NCBI GenBank assembly: GCA_001804565.1
Contig: MHAC01000010.1
Coordinates: forward strand, 1,000 to 40,742
Origin: Ignavibacteria bacterium GWF2_33_9
GTDB taxonomy: Bacteria > Bacteroidota > Ignavibacteria > Kapaibacteriales > UBA2268
Direction: 5' to 3'
Length of the DNA stretch: 39,743 nt
Part shown: piece after piece, positions 1 to 8,383 of the stretch
Layout of the letters: each line of letters starts with the position of its first letter
Numbering within the stretch: position 1 is the first letter of the stretch
Program-made: the position numbers and the translations under genes
The notes under the pieces: model-generated
The model's database searches: none
The model's input: the letters and a program-made list of their open reading frames with translations, nothing else
What the model was told of the DNA's origin: nothing

Positions 1-10
1 TTCCTCCTTT
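1..10 (-). promoter_or_regulatory. Ribosome binding site of a gene off the left edge
   Basis: On the minus strand the first bases of the window read AAAGGAGGAA, a near-perfect Shine-Dalgarno sequence pointing to a start codon just left of position 1. A TAAATTTG element (minus strand, 27-34) fits the -7 box TAnnTTTG and would serve that gene. The gene itself lies outside the window, so this is an inference from the motif alone. Confidence 0.45.
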
Positions 11-281
11 GATTCATTGGTTTTTACAAATTTATTAATAATTTTTTTATAATTATGAATAATTAATAATTATTCTTTTTTTAACCAGATGGAATATTTT
101 TTTTCGAGTAAGCAAAACAATGATTTTTAGAATTTTTGCTAAATTGTTATACTTCATAATTTTAATAGAATTAGAAAAATATTACTTAAATGTATTCCGT
201 ATCATTATAGTATATAATATCAAGATTATTATTAGTTATTCCTAATTATTAAATATTTATTCATCATAATTGAATATTTTT

Positions 282-312
282 TTTGTTAATTATTTAGGTT
301 TGACTAATTTTG
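282..312 (+). promoter_or_regulatory. Bacteroidota-type promoter of the 352-1083 gene
   Basis: TTTG at 282-285, then exactly 19 bases, then TAATTTTG at 305-312. This matches the Bacteroidota primary sigma consensus (-33 TTTG, 19-21 bases, -7 TAnnTTTG). The -7 box ends 39 bases before the ATG at 352, which rules out the in-frame TTG at 310 as a start because that codon sits inside the box. Confidence 0.7.
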
Positions 313-351
313 TATTTAGCTTTTTCAACTTATTTAAAAAAAGGTATACAA

Positions 352-1083
352 ATGAATAATATTATTCAAAAAATCAAAAATTTACTAGTTTTTTCTATTG
401 CAATTCTATTCTTTTATTCAACAGAATTATCTGCCGACCATAGGAATTTTGTTTGGACCTATGAATATATGATTATGGATAAAGGAAAAGCAGAATTAGA
501 AACCTATAATACTTTCAGTACCATTAATATGGATAGTATCTCTAATACTACTTCAGCAGAATTCAATTTAGAATTCGAAGTAGGTATGAATTCATTTTGG
601 GATGTTGCTGTTTATCAAAACTTCAAGCAAGCTCCTGAAGGTTCTCTGAGATATGATGGTTTCAAAATCAGAAACCGCTTCAAAATTGGTGAAAGTAATC
701 AATTCTTTTTGGATCCACTTATTTACATTGAATTTATTTCTAATTCAAATTTCTCGAAACAAAAAATCGAGCCAAAATTAATATTGGCAAAAACATTGGA
801 CAAATTCACTTTTTCACTAAACCCCTATTGCGAGTTTGAATATGAAAATGAAGAATGGGAGTTTGTACCAAAGTATTCGATTGGGGCAGGTTATAAATTT
901 ACTAAACTTCTCAATCTGGGAGTAGAAATGAATGGAGGTGAGGACGGTAATTACATAGGGCCAACAATATCTCACGGCAGCTCTCAATTCTGGTTTGCAT
1001 GGGGAACACTTTGGGGAATTGGTACAATTACTGAAGGTAAACCTGAATTTAAAACTCGTTTTATTATGGGTTTGGAATTATAA
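352..1083 (+). CDS. Predicted outer-membrane beta-barrel protein, uncharacterised
   Basis: The protein has 243 residues from the ATG at 352. An AAAGG ribosome binding site lies just upstream; an in-frame TTG at 310 is rejected because it falls in the promoter -7 box. Residues 1-28 form a signal peptide (hydrophobic LVFSIAILFFYSTELSA). The mature part begins with DHRNFVWTYEYM and continues as alternating polar/hydrophobic strands rich in aromatic residues, with short turns, as in small outer-membrane barrels. It does not end in the usual C-terminal Phe but in GLEL. The family is not recognised; the role (channel, transporter or structural barrel) is open. Its last 100 bases overlap, tail to tail, the minus-strand nuclease gene. 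Confidence 0.65.
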   Translation: MNNIIQKIKNLLVFSIAILFFYSTELSADHRNFVWTYEYMIMDKGKAELETYNTFSTINMDSISNTTSAEFNLEFEVGMNSFWDVAVYQNFKQAPEGSLRYDGFKIRNRFKIGESNQFFLDPLIYIEFISNSNFSKQKIEPKLILAKTLDKFTFSLNPYCEFEYENEEWEFVPKYSIGAGYKFTKLLNLGVEMNGGEDGNYIGPTISHGSSQFWFAWGTLWGIGTITEGKPEFKTRFIMGLEL

Positions 1084-2753
1084 TTTGTGGAATTTAAAAT
1101 TAGGAAATAAATTCCATCGGTAAGTAAGATTAATTTTTGTGATTGATTAGAATAGATTATTCCGTCATGTATCTTTTGACCAAGTATATTAAATATCGAA
1201 ATTTGAAAATCAATATCTGAATTATTTTCTATTATCTTATCGGTGGAATTTATTATTATTTTATTATTAATTTCATCCTCTAATGAATTTATGGGGTGAA
1301 TTTCAAAATCTGCAATAATTGGTAAATGATCAGAAGATAACGTTGAAGCATTTTTTGCAAGACTAAATTTTTCCAAATCTTCTTCACTCAATTTTTCTGT
1401 ATTGAATGTATATGACTTTTTCATTTGAGATGAAAAATCGCTAAATACAATATAATCCATTTTAGCAGGCCAATATGATGAATAATATTTACTCCAAGTG
1501 TAACAAAATGGTGAGTTAGAGTTCCTAGCATTGACTTCGGCAAATGCTGAATTATCCCAATCAATATTTTTGTCTGTAATCACTTTTTCACCATTAAGCA
1601 AAAGTTTCCATTGTTCTGAATTACCAACCAGATTCATATCTCCGACAATGAAAATTGGAGAATTTCTGTCAAGTGATAATTCTGCACTCCCTTCTTTTAT
1701 TTCTTTAACAAAATCAATAATATTTTGTATCTCATTCAACCTCTTTACATTTTCATTACCTGCAGGAAGATGGCAATTTATCACAATACAATTCTGATTA
1801 TATTTTGCATGCAAATCAAGAAGATATGCGCAATTTCCATTCAATTGTTTTGTAGCTTTTATTGGGTATTTTGATGCAAGGATTATGTCTGTATATTCTT
1901 GCTTTTTGACATACCAATTCTTATCTTGAAAGGTATTGTTTATTAAATTTTTAATAAATACTTCATCTGTTTCATAAAGTTCCTGAAAGCACATTATATC
2001 AGGTTGATTTAACTTAATTATTTCACAAAAATATGCCGTAAGATTTGTGTCAGCAATGTTATCCTGCAAACAATTCCATGTGAAAATTCGTAAATATTCA
2101 TCATTTTCTTTTGTAATATCAATTGGAATTAAAGGAATTTGGTCGCAATTAGCAAAATTGAATTGAAGAAAGTCAATTTTTTCATCAGGACAAACATCGC
2201 TTTCATTTTGTACTGAAAACGCAAATTTGACACCATCGGAAGAGAAAATGACGGAATCTTTAAATTTTGCAAATTTTGATATGGTGAATTCGAATTCATT
2301 GGATGAATAACTTGGCATTCCACATAATTCGATAAAGGATGGCCTAATTATAAGAGAATCATTTCCAAAATAAAATTTTCCGGACTTTTCAGAGCAGTCA
2401 TAAACAATATCTGCACCAATATTGCTAAAATTGAATCCGGTTTGATTATTCAAATCACAATCGATATATATTTTGAAATTCCCCTCTTCCTGAATCAATA
2501 ATTCTTCATTGAATTTGATATTAAAGAAAAGGTAATTATCATTTTGTGAAAATTTTATTGATAAAATATCAAATTTTCCTTTTGAGTCTGTATCTTCGTC
2601 TAGAATTGAGGGTACCTCATTCCAGTCATCAAAATATCCATCCAAAACTATATTACTGCAAAAAGAGTATTCATTCGATAATGATGTATAATTTGGAAAG
2701 AGTTCCAATATTAAAAATATAGATAAATAATATTTAATTTCTGAAAAAATCAT
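984..2753 (-). CDS. Secreted endonuclease/exonuclease/phosphatase-family protein with T9SS sorting domain
   Basis: The protein has 589 residues from the ATG at 2753; a TTG two codons earlier is also open. Order: signal peptide (about 1-26); a beta-sandwich resembling CBM9/DOMON-like modules (about 35-200, starting LDGYFDDWNEVP); an endonuclease/exonuclease/phosphatase domain (about 220-485); a T9SS type A sorting domain (about 490-568). Family hallmarks visible are the TWN Asn (227), QE (257-258), NCHLP His (328), GDMN (371-374), MDY Asp (433) and SSDH (473-476), so the catalytic set looks complete. It probably cleaves nucleic acid or a phosphodiester outside the cell; the substrate is not readable from sequence. 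It overlaps the upstream hydrolase by 20 bases, suggesting coupling. Its last 21 residues run past the normal sorting-domain end into the antisense of the barrel gene. Confidence 0.82.
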   Translation of the reverse strand: MIFSEIKYYLSIFLILELFPNYTSLSNEYSFCSNIVLDGYFDDWNEVPSILDEDTDSKGKFDILSIKFSQNDNYLFFNIKFNEELLIQEEGNFKIYIDCDLNNQTGFNFSNIGADIVYDCSEKSGKFYFGNDSLIIRPSFIELCGMPSYSSNEFEFTISKFAKFKDSVIFSSDGVKFAFSVQNESDVCPDEKIDFLQFNFANCDQIPLIPIDITKENDEYLRIFTWNCLQDNIADTNLTAYFCEIIKLNQPDIMCFQELYETDEVFIKNLINNTFQDKNWYVKKQEYTDIILASKYPIKATKQLNGNCAYLLDLHAKYNQNCIVINCHLPAGNENVKRLNEIQNIIDFVKEIKEGSAELSLDRNSPIFIVGDMNLVGNSEQWKLLLNGEKVITDKNIDWDNSAFAEVNARNSNSPFCYTWSKYYSSYWPAKMDYIVFSDFSSQMKKSYTFNTEKLSEEDLEKFSLAKNASTLSSDHLPIIADFEIHPINSLEDEINNKIIINSTDKIIENNSDIDFQISIFNILGQKIHDGIIYSNQSQKLILLTDGIYFLILNSTNYNSKPIIKRVLNSGLPSVIVPIPQSVPHANQN

Positions 2754-3498
2754 TTGCAATATCCCTGAAAACCTCCTTTTGGGTTGTCATAAATGGATGT
2801 TTACCAAAATCAAAAATTTGATACTGCGAATTTTGTATTTGAGAGCACACTTCAATCAAGCGTTTATCTATATTTGGAATTAATTCATCCTCTGTTGATG
2901 CAATACCTAACACTTTCGATTTAATAGATTTCAAATCACCAATTATGAGTGGTAATCCTTCATATCCTACTCTTAGCATCAAGTCTAAATCATTATCTAA
3001 AACTTTTTCCCAATCGCTCCCATGTTGTGATTTCCAAAACTGCTGTGACAAAAAATTTGATTGTTTTGACCTTACTCTTTTTTCAACAATCGAATCAGCT
3101 TCTTCAGGAAGTAAATAGGTGCCTAAAAAACTATCCACTATTAATTTTTCAATCAAATCCTGCTTTAAAATAGCTAAATTCAGACCAACTAAAGCTCCGC
3201 CACTAGTTCCAATTGCAAAACAAGATGAGATACCCAGAAAATTACATAATTCTGAGGCTGCTTTTGCATTGAAATTCCAAAAGTCATCCCTAAATCGCTT
3301 CACTCGTCCGCTTTTTCCATGACCGGGATAATCAAAGGAAATAACTTTAAAGTGTGAAGAAAAAAAATTAAAATCAAAACGAAACATTTCTGAAGAAACA
3401 CTATTCCCATGTAATAAAAGGAGAGGTTGCCCCTCTCCTTTTATCTTAAAAAATACTTCTTGATTATTAAAATCAAAATAATCAGTTACAGATTGCAT
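2734..3498 (-). CDS. Alpha/beta-hydrolase fold protein
   Basis: 254 residues, about normal for a single-domain alpha/beta hydrolase. Visible signatures: the oxyanion LLLLHGNS (26-33), FDYPGHGKS (55-63), nucleophile elbow GTSGG with Ser99, acid Asp204 in STEDELIP and His234 in GKHPFM, giving a complete catalytic triad. No signal peptide, so probably cytoplasmic. Likely an esterase or related hydrolase; the substrate cannot be inferred. It starts two bases after the stop of the secreted 188-residue protein, and its 3' end overlaps the nuclease gene, so the three form a tight transcription unit. A strong hairpin lies inside its 5' part (3416-3442). Confidence 0.88.
   Translation of the reverse strand: MQSVTDYFDFNNQEVFFKIKGEGQPLLLLHGNSVSSEMFRFDFNFFSSHFKVISFDYPGHGKSGRVKRFRDDFWNFNAKAASELCNFLGISSCFAIGTSGGALVGLNLAILKQDLIEKLIVDSFLGTYLLPEEADSIVEKRVRSKQSNFLSQQFWKSQHGSDWEKVLDNDLDLMLRVGYEGLPLIIGDLKSIKSKVLGIASTEDELIPNIDKRLIEVCSQIQNSQYQIFDFGKHPFMTTQKEVFRDIANDFFRN
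3416..3442 (-). other. Intragenic 11-bp hairpin followed by a short T tract
   Basis: AAAAGGAGAGG at 3416-3426 and its exact complement CCTCTCCTTTT at 3432-3442, five-base loop. On the transcribed minus strand it ends in TTTT and lies about 57 bases after the hydrolase start codon. It could act as an attenuator or RNA stability element, or be a coding coincidence (it encodes part of KIKGEGQPLLLL). Confidence 0.45.
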
Positions 3499-3500
3499 TT

Positions 3501-4067
3501 TTAGTCACCAGCAAGAATTGACTTAATTTTTTCAATAATATCATGTTCAAAAATACCGCAGGATTCCCAAAAATGAACTTTGGCAGTTACATAATCTTCT
3601 CTACCGCTAATTTCGCCTTTTAATTTCAAATGAGTATTACCGTTTTCTAATTCTTTTAAAACGAATTTATATTGAATTCGACCATTAACCCAAACTCCGC
3701 CACGTATCGTAGGCTCTTTAACAGAATAGCGTTTTATTGCATCTAAAGTTGTATCGCACTTACCAATGAAAACACAATAATCTGAAAATACTTTTCCTTT
3801 ATAAAGTCCTTCATCTGTTTGATTATATGATTCCTGCATAATCTGGCATCCATTTTCCTCAATTGCTTTTACGCATGCTCTGTAAACTTTCTCGAACGCA
3901 TATGGCAAATCGATATCATATCCATCCTTATTGTAATACTGCATTTTTGCATCTTGTTTGAATGGATTGAATTTATCGTTATCTTCTGTTTGAGCAAGCG
4001 TTGAATTTGTAAAATACAGAATTCCAAAAACTATGATAAAAAGTTTTTTTAGAGATAAATTTTTCAT
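3501..4067 (-). CDS. Secreted protein of unknown function
   Basis: 188 residues. Signal peptide at 1-25 (LFIIVFGILYFTNSTLAQ, cleavage near AQ/TE), so exported to the periplasm or beyond; there is no lipobox. The mature part reads as one small alpha/beta domain: a helix around YAFEKVYRACVKAIEENG followed by strands, with four cysteines. I do not recognise the family; the pattern recalls small envelope proteins with a BamC/DUF3568-like fold, but only weakly. A clear ribosome binding site (AAAGGAAT) precedes the ATG, and a perfect TTTG-N19-TAAGTTTG promoter lies just upstream. It is first in a three-gene unit with the hydrolase and the secreted nuclease. Confidence 0.75.
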   Translation of the reverse strand: MKNLSLKKLFIIVFGILYFTNSTLAQTEDNDKFNPFKQDAKMQYYNKDGYDIDLPYAFEKVYRACVKAIEENGCQIMQESYNQTDEGLYKGKVFSDYCVFIGKCDTTLDAIKRYSVKEPTIRGGVWVNGRIQYKFVLKELENGNTHLKLKGEISGREDYVTAKVHFWESCGIFEHDIIEKIKSILAGD

Positions 4068-4088
4068 TTTTTTATTCCTTTAAAAAAT

Positions 4089-4119
4089 CAAACTTAACAA
4101 TTTCCTATCAATTATCAAA
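4089..4119 (-). promoter_or_regulatory. Bacteroidota-type promoter for the 984-4067 unit
   Basis: Minus-strand TTTG (4116-4119), 19-base spacer, TAAGTTTG (4089-4096). Exact match to the -33/-7 consensus, ending 21 bases before the ATG at 4067. It separates this unit from cdsA upstream. Confidence 0.68.
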
Positions 4120-4178
4120 AGAATAGTAATTGTATTTATATTAATTTATTAGTCCCTTCAATCAATTAAAAGGTTTAA

Positions 4179-5024
4179 TCACATTGAAAATATTATATTT
4201 ACTAAAAGGATAGCAGGTGCTGTAAACATTATACTGTCAAATCTATCCAATATTCCGCCATGTTCGGAAAGTAGACTTGAACTATCCTTTACCCCTGCAT
4301 CACGTTTGAAACCTGATTCGATAAAATCACCCATCTGTCCTAAAACTCCAATGATTAATCCATAAGTTATTAATTCTACTATTGGAAAATGAAGATTCAT
4401 CATTACTGATATTAATACAAATGAAAGAACTGAAGCTATTAGTCCTGCAATGCCTCCTTCCCAGCTCTTCTTCGGGCTAATTTTTGGAGCAATTTTATGT
4501 TGACCCCATTTTCTTCCAATGAAATAAGCTGCTGAGTCGCATATCCAAATTGATGCGAAATAGGCAATTATAAAAAGTCCCCTTTCATTTACATTTATAA
4601 TTTCTGCATAACGTAAAAAAAGTAAACTACCGAATGAGATATAAACATAGAATAGCCCTGACAGAGTGGTCGAAAAATTATTTATTGCATTCTTTTTTGA
4701 AGAAAACAGATTCCATACAAGAAAAACAATATAGGCTGCAAGTATTTCATAAATTGTTGTACTCAATATTCCTAATAATCCCAAAAATTCCGTAGAATTC
4801 AGATAATAATACAAAGTTGTTATAAAAATTGCAAGAAAAATAAGTCCGGGGAACACCATTGGACTATCCCCCTTTGCTTTTGCCATTTTGTAAAATTCCC
4901 ATAATCCAATTAAGGAAATGATAAAAATTGCAGCAAAGAAATAAAACTTACCAAGGTAAATAACTCCTAAACCTACCGGTATTCCAATAACTCCAACTAT
5001 TACTCTTTTTAATAATTCATTCAT
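4179..5024 (-). CDS. cdsA: Phosphatidate cytidylyltransferase
   Basis: 281 residues, integral inner-membrane enzyme making CDP-diacylglycerol from phosphatidate and CTP, the precursor for phospholipids. About eight hydrophobic segments are visible. The family signature is complete near the C terminus: GDFIESGFKRD (232-242), KD (246-247) and HGGILDRFD (255-263); upstream ICDSAAY (161-167) and SPKKSWEG (183-190) are also typical. Its ATG overlaps the TGA of the thiamine pyrophosphokinase gene (ATGA), and a GGAG site precedes it inside that gene, so the two are translationally coupled. Confidence 0.96.
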   Translation of the reverse strand: MNELLKRVIVGVIGIPVGLGVIYLGKFYFFAAIFIISLIGLWEFYKMAKAKGDSPMVFPGLIFLAIFITTLYYYLNSTEFLGLLGILSTTIYEILAAYIVFLVWNLFSSKKNAINNFSTTLSGLFYVYISFGSLLFLRYAEIINVNERGLFIIAYFASIWICDSAAYFIGRKWGQHKIAPKISPKKSWEGGIAGLIASVLSFVLISVMMNLHFPIVELITYGLIIGVLGQMGDFIESGFKRDAGVKDSSSLLSEHGGILDRFDSIMFTAPAILLVNIIFSM

Positions 5025-5707
5025 TTATTTTCTCCGATATGTACTTTTTTCAATTTAGGAAATCTGGAATTGCAAAATACAAATATTTCGCCTGATAATA
5101 TCTCAATTTCAATCTCATTGGTTACTGAAATATTCGCATGCCCTTCCCTACTACCTATTTCAAGATATTCATTAAACAAATTCCATTTCAAGCCTTTGGT
5201 TTTCAATAAGGATTTGGATATAGGAAATAAAGATATTTTTTCGTTAATTTTTGTATTCATTTGGAAGGATTGATTCACACAAAATCCATAACGATTTGTT
5301 TCAACAATTGTTAAATTCATTTTTTTTGAAAATTTACTGAAAACAGACATATTATTCAAAGAATGTTCGTAAAGTCCACCATGAATTCCAATGATCAATA
5401 CATTGTCTAAAGTATTATCCTGGCAATATTGAAGGACCTTTTCGAAATCATTGGTTTCCTGCTCCGAAATGTGAATTATATTCTTTGGATTAAAATCAAA
5501 TTCTTGTAATAGTTGAAGATTAATTGAATCTAAATCACCAATTACTTTATCTGGAACAATTCCTTTTTTGAGTATGGATATTCCTGCACCATCTGCTGCA
5601 ATAATAGGTATATTCGGAATATTTCTAATTAGTTCAAAGTCTTCGGTATCAGTATTCAGTGCGATTATAGCGTCATACTGTCTGTTTTCAAATGTGATTT
5701 TCAGCAT
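5021..5707 (-). CDS. Thiamine pyrophosphokinase family protein
   Basis: 228 residues, usual length for the family. It would transfer pyrophosphate from ATP to thiamine, giving the cofactor TPP in the cytoplasm. Visible: AADGA (37-41), VIGDLDS (55-61), ETNDFEKVL (84-92), then GGLYEHSLNN (110-119). The last motif normally reads GGRxDHxLxN; here Arg is Leu and the first Asp is Glu, so substrate binding may differ. No clear Shine-Dalgarno is present; the gene starts 24 bases after the TamA-like gene and overlaps cdsA by four bases. The fold assignment is secure; activity is likely but not certain given the motif changes. Confidence 0.85.
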   Translation of the reverse strand: MLKITFENRQYDAIIALNTDTEDFELIRNIPNIPIIAADGAGISILKKGIVPDKVIGDLDSINLQLLQEFDFNPKNIIHISEQETNDFEKVLQYCQDNTLDNVLIIGIHGGLYEHSLNNMSVFSKFSKKMNLTIVETNRYGFCVNQSFQMNTKINEKISLFPISKSLLKTKGLKWNLFNEYLEIGSREGHANISVTNEIEIEILSGEIFVFCNSRFPKLKKVHIGENK

Positions 5708-5731
5708 ATCATTTAAATTTAAAAATTATAA

Positions 5732-8110
5732 TTAAAAGGCTTGTCCTATGCCGAAATTGAATTGCATTGTTGAAAATGGCTTTCTTTCCTTTAATGGATC
5801 GATTAGTGGAAAAGCAAAATCCAATCTCACAGGACCAATTGGGGTTTCGTATCTTAAACCAATCCCGGTACCAAGAGCTAGTTTTGTAAAATAATCTGTG
5901 AATTTCAATTCATTGGGAGAATCTTCAACAAACCAATGAAAAGCATTTCCAAAATCCAAAAACAAAGTTGTTTTGAAATTTTCCATGGCAGATTGCAGAC
6001 TACGATTCAAACCGGGGATACGAGCAAAACCAAATCTGAATTCAATACTTCCTTCAACCAAAGCACCATTTCCAACAAAATTCTCAAGAAATTTATAAAG
6101 TGTACCGGAATTTATAGAGTCAGATTTGAATTGAGTATATCTCAATTGTCTGGAAGGCCATGCCCTTACACTATTTGGTCCTCCACAGAAAAATTGACGG
6201 TCAATGGGAACATAATTATTCCCATTTTCCAGCAACTCTATTCCACCAAATTTTCCTTTTAGTGCCAATACCGTTGTAGGAGTTAATTTGAAAAAATGAT
6301 TGTGATTAAATTGAAATTTGAAAAACCTTGCTAATCCGGAAACTTCATCCATAAAGAAGAGTGGGTTCCATCCATCAATACCAATTAATGTGAAATATCC
6401 ACTTGTTGGTGAAAAAGGATTATTGCGTGTATCACCTGTTAAGGAAAGACCAATTGTATTGGAAGTGAAAAAGTAAAATTTAGAACCTTGTATATATTTA
6501 CTTAAATCTCCATAAAGTAGGAGTGCCTGGAATATATTATTTGAATCCTGTTCTGTTTTTGCAGATTTAAAAGCAATTCTTTGAGCTTCATCAAAATTCA
6601 CAGGATTTTCTCTTAAAAAATTGAAATCTACATTTGCCCTATTAAAATATGTGATTTTTGCAAATTTAACTGGAAAGCTAACTGGAAATATGAAACTTGA
6701 GATTTTAAAGTAATTATTTAATAATTTGTAAGAAAATAAAAAACTGGACAGAAAAGAAACTTTGGAACTTCCAATATTCCAAAGCAGCGGTTGTGCATAC
6801 TTAAAACCTGCTTGTGCTTCATATTCATATGTATTATTGGAAATAAAAGTTCCTAAATCTTTCAAATATACATTGGCAAAAGGAGAAAATTCTTGTGCTG
6901 CTCCAAATAAATTTCGATGCCTGTAATATGTTTCAAATCCTAGATTCACATAATTGTCAATTCGTGTTTGGTTCAAAGAAATACCAAAATTCATTTCCTG
7001 TTCCTTCCGATATAGCAAATATGACTGAAAATTCAATACTGAATCATTCTGTGGAGCATACTGTGAAGTAGTGTCTATTGCAACAATCTCAAATGTACCC
7101 AATGTAAGTAAATTATCCTTCGTTCTTTCAATTTTCGTGTAATTCACCCATTCACCAGAATGGAAATCCAATTGCTTCTTCTTCATTTCTCTTGAAATTA
7201 ATTGTTGACCGTTTGAGCTGTCAACAAAATCAATTCTACCAACTTTGAATCTGTTCCCAATTTCATAATCTACGTAAATTTTGTCCGTTTTGCTCACAGT
7301 ATCAAGTTCGACCTTAGGACGTGAATAGCTAGAATAATAATAACCTTTTGTTCTTAGAAATTGATTGATTCTTTCAAATTTTGCATCTAATTTTACTTCA
7401 TTAAAATCTGAGCCCTTGTTAAAGGAAGTATATCTGATTAAATTATCAGTTATTTCCGGTGCTACCTTATCTAGTCCATTATAAACTATTGAATCAAGAA
7501 CATATTTATCACCTTCCTGAATGTGGAAAACAAGAATATTTTCTATTTTTTTGGGATTTGGTTTAAATTCATATGTGATTTTTGCGAAATGAAACCCATT
7601 AATTTCGTAAAAATTTTGGATTGAAATTAAATCGCCCTCTGCAGTCAATTTATCGAAAAATGGTACTTCATCACGTAATTCAAGAAGTCCTTTTTTAAAT
7701 TGTTTGTTCAATGCTTTAATCATTGATGGATTTTTCTCGAATTCTCGATAAAAAGAAACGAAAAGTTGATAAGGCAGGTTATTTTCAGTTGCTTTGGAAG
7801 CAATTATATCTGAAAGAAGTTCAGAATCTAATTTATCAACACCCTCAAATTCAATTTTATTAATTTCATTAAATTCAGGATTTATGATTGACTTATAGAG
7901 GTTAGTTCTAATTATATTCGCATTATCAGCAAATGATAAATTAGCAGAAAAGAAAAATGACAAAAATAAAAGAAAATAAAGAAAATCTATTTTCCGTATT
8001 AATTTATATATTATTTGAAAAATCAGGAAGAAGTTATGCTTTATGTCGAAATAGTAAAACCTATTAATAAAATTGGTCTTCCTGATCATCATTGTAAAGA
8101 TATTCATCAT
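5732..8110 (-). CDS. TamA-like Omp85 outer-membrane assembly protein
   Basis: 792 residues from the outermost ATG at 8110; an ATG at 8089 is equally possible. A long basic N-terminus leads into a signal-like hydrophobic stretch ending SANLSFA at about residue 61, an unusually late signal that leaves the true start uncertain. About three POTRA-like repeats follow (roughly 80-180, 180-290, 290-370), then a beta-barrel of about 400 residues. Omp85 hallmark: GGPNSVRAW (about 641), where the conserved RGW/RGF Gly is Ala. The protein ends in a strand with terminal Phe. Three POTRAs suggest TamA/TamL rather than BamA, which usually has five. It inserts or assembles outer-membrane proteins. The start overlaps the DUF2795 gene by 47 bases. 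Confidence 0.88.
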   Translation of the reverse strand: MMNIFTMMIRKTNFINRFYYFDIKHNFFLIFQIIYKLIRKIDFLYFLLFLSFFFSANLSFADNANIIRTNLYKSIINPEFNEINKIEFEGVDKLDSELLSDIIASKATENNLPYQLFVSFYREFEKNPSMIKALNKQFKKGLLELRDEVPFFDKLTAEGDLISIQNFYEINGFHFAKITYEFKPNPKKIENILVFHIQEGDKYVLDSIVYNGLDKVAPEITDNLIRYTSFNKGSDFNEVKLDAKFERINQFLRTKGYYYSSYSRPKVELDTVSKTDKIYVDYEIGNRFKVGRIDFVDSSNGQQLISREMKKKQLDFHSGEWVNYTKIERTKDNLLTLGTFEIVAIDTTSQYAPQNDSVLNFQSYLLYRKEQEMNFGISLNQTRIDNYVNLGFETYYRHRNLFGAAQEFSPFANVYLKDLGTFISNNTYEYEAQAGFKYAQPLLWNIGSSKVSFLSSFLFSYKLLNNYFKISSFIFPVSFPVKFAKITYFNRANVDFNFLRENPVNFDEAQRIAFKSAKTEQDSNNIFQALLLYGDLSKYIQGSKFYFFTSNTIGLSLTGDTRNNPFSPTSGYFTLIGIDGWNPLFFMDEVSGLARFFKFQFNHNHFFKLTPTTVLALKGKFGGIELLENGNNYVPIDRQFFCGGPNSVRAWPSRQLRYTQFKSDSINSGTLYKFLENFVGNGALVEGSIEFRFGFARIPGLNRSLQSAMENFKTTLFLDFGNAFHWFVEDSPNELKFTDYFTKLALGTGIGLRYETPIGPVRLDFAFPLIDPLKERKPFSTMQFNFGIGQAF

Positions 8111-8303
8111 TTATCACATCTTCGTATTCAGGCCAAAGGTCTTCAATTCCTTCAATTAATACTTCAGAATCTTCAATTTCTAAGATATTGTCTAGAACTT
8201 GTTGCGGGCAACCGGCACGCATAGCATAGTCGAATAATTCTTCTTTTGTTGCAGGATAAGGTGCATCCTCAAGAAAAACCGCAAGTTCAGGAGTCCAAAA
8301 CAT
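8064..8303 (-). CDS. DUF2795-like small acidic protein
   Basis: 79 residues. The central part, PATKEELFDYAMRAGCPQQV followed by LDNILEI, matches the DUF2795 pattern (fP.tkeeL...A...g....vl..l). The C-terminal third is strongly acidic. DUF2795 has no firm function; it is probably a small cytoplasmic helical domain. An AGAGG site nine bases upstream supports the ATG at 8303. It heads the group leading to the TamA-like gene, TPK and cdsA, and its 3' end overlaps the TamA-like gene by 47 bases in another frame. Confidence 0.72.
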   Translation of the reverse strand: MFWTPELAVFLEDAPYPATKEELFDYAMRAGCPQQVLDNILEIEDSEVLIEGIEDLWPEYEDVINDEYLYNDDQEDQFY

Positions 8304-8335
8304 TTATTTCCTCTTTTTATCATTTTTTTAAAATG

Positions 8336-8343
8336 CAAAAATA
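8336..8343 (-). promoter_or_regulatory. Candidate -7 box upstream of the DUF2795 gene
   Basis: Minus-strand TATTTTTG, a TAnnTTTG match, 32 bases before the ATG at 8303. No good TTTG at the expected -33 distance, so support is partial. Confidence 0.4.
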
Positions 8344-8383
8344 TATTCTTTTAATTTAATAATTGCAATTATTAACATTTTTT

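Larger units (their letters stand above)
1..351. other. AT-rich divergent intergenic region
   Basis: 351 bases without a convincing gene. It holds the minus-strand ribosome binding site and possible -7 box at the left edge, and the plus-strand promoter at 282-312. The middle is AT-rich with no clear hairpin, tRNA or small open frame worth calling. Confidence 0.6.

Noticed and set aside
310-351. Upstream TTG start for the beta-barrel gene
   Set aside because: The codon is inside the promoter -7 box, and the ATG at 352 has a ribosome binding site and a proper signal peptide.
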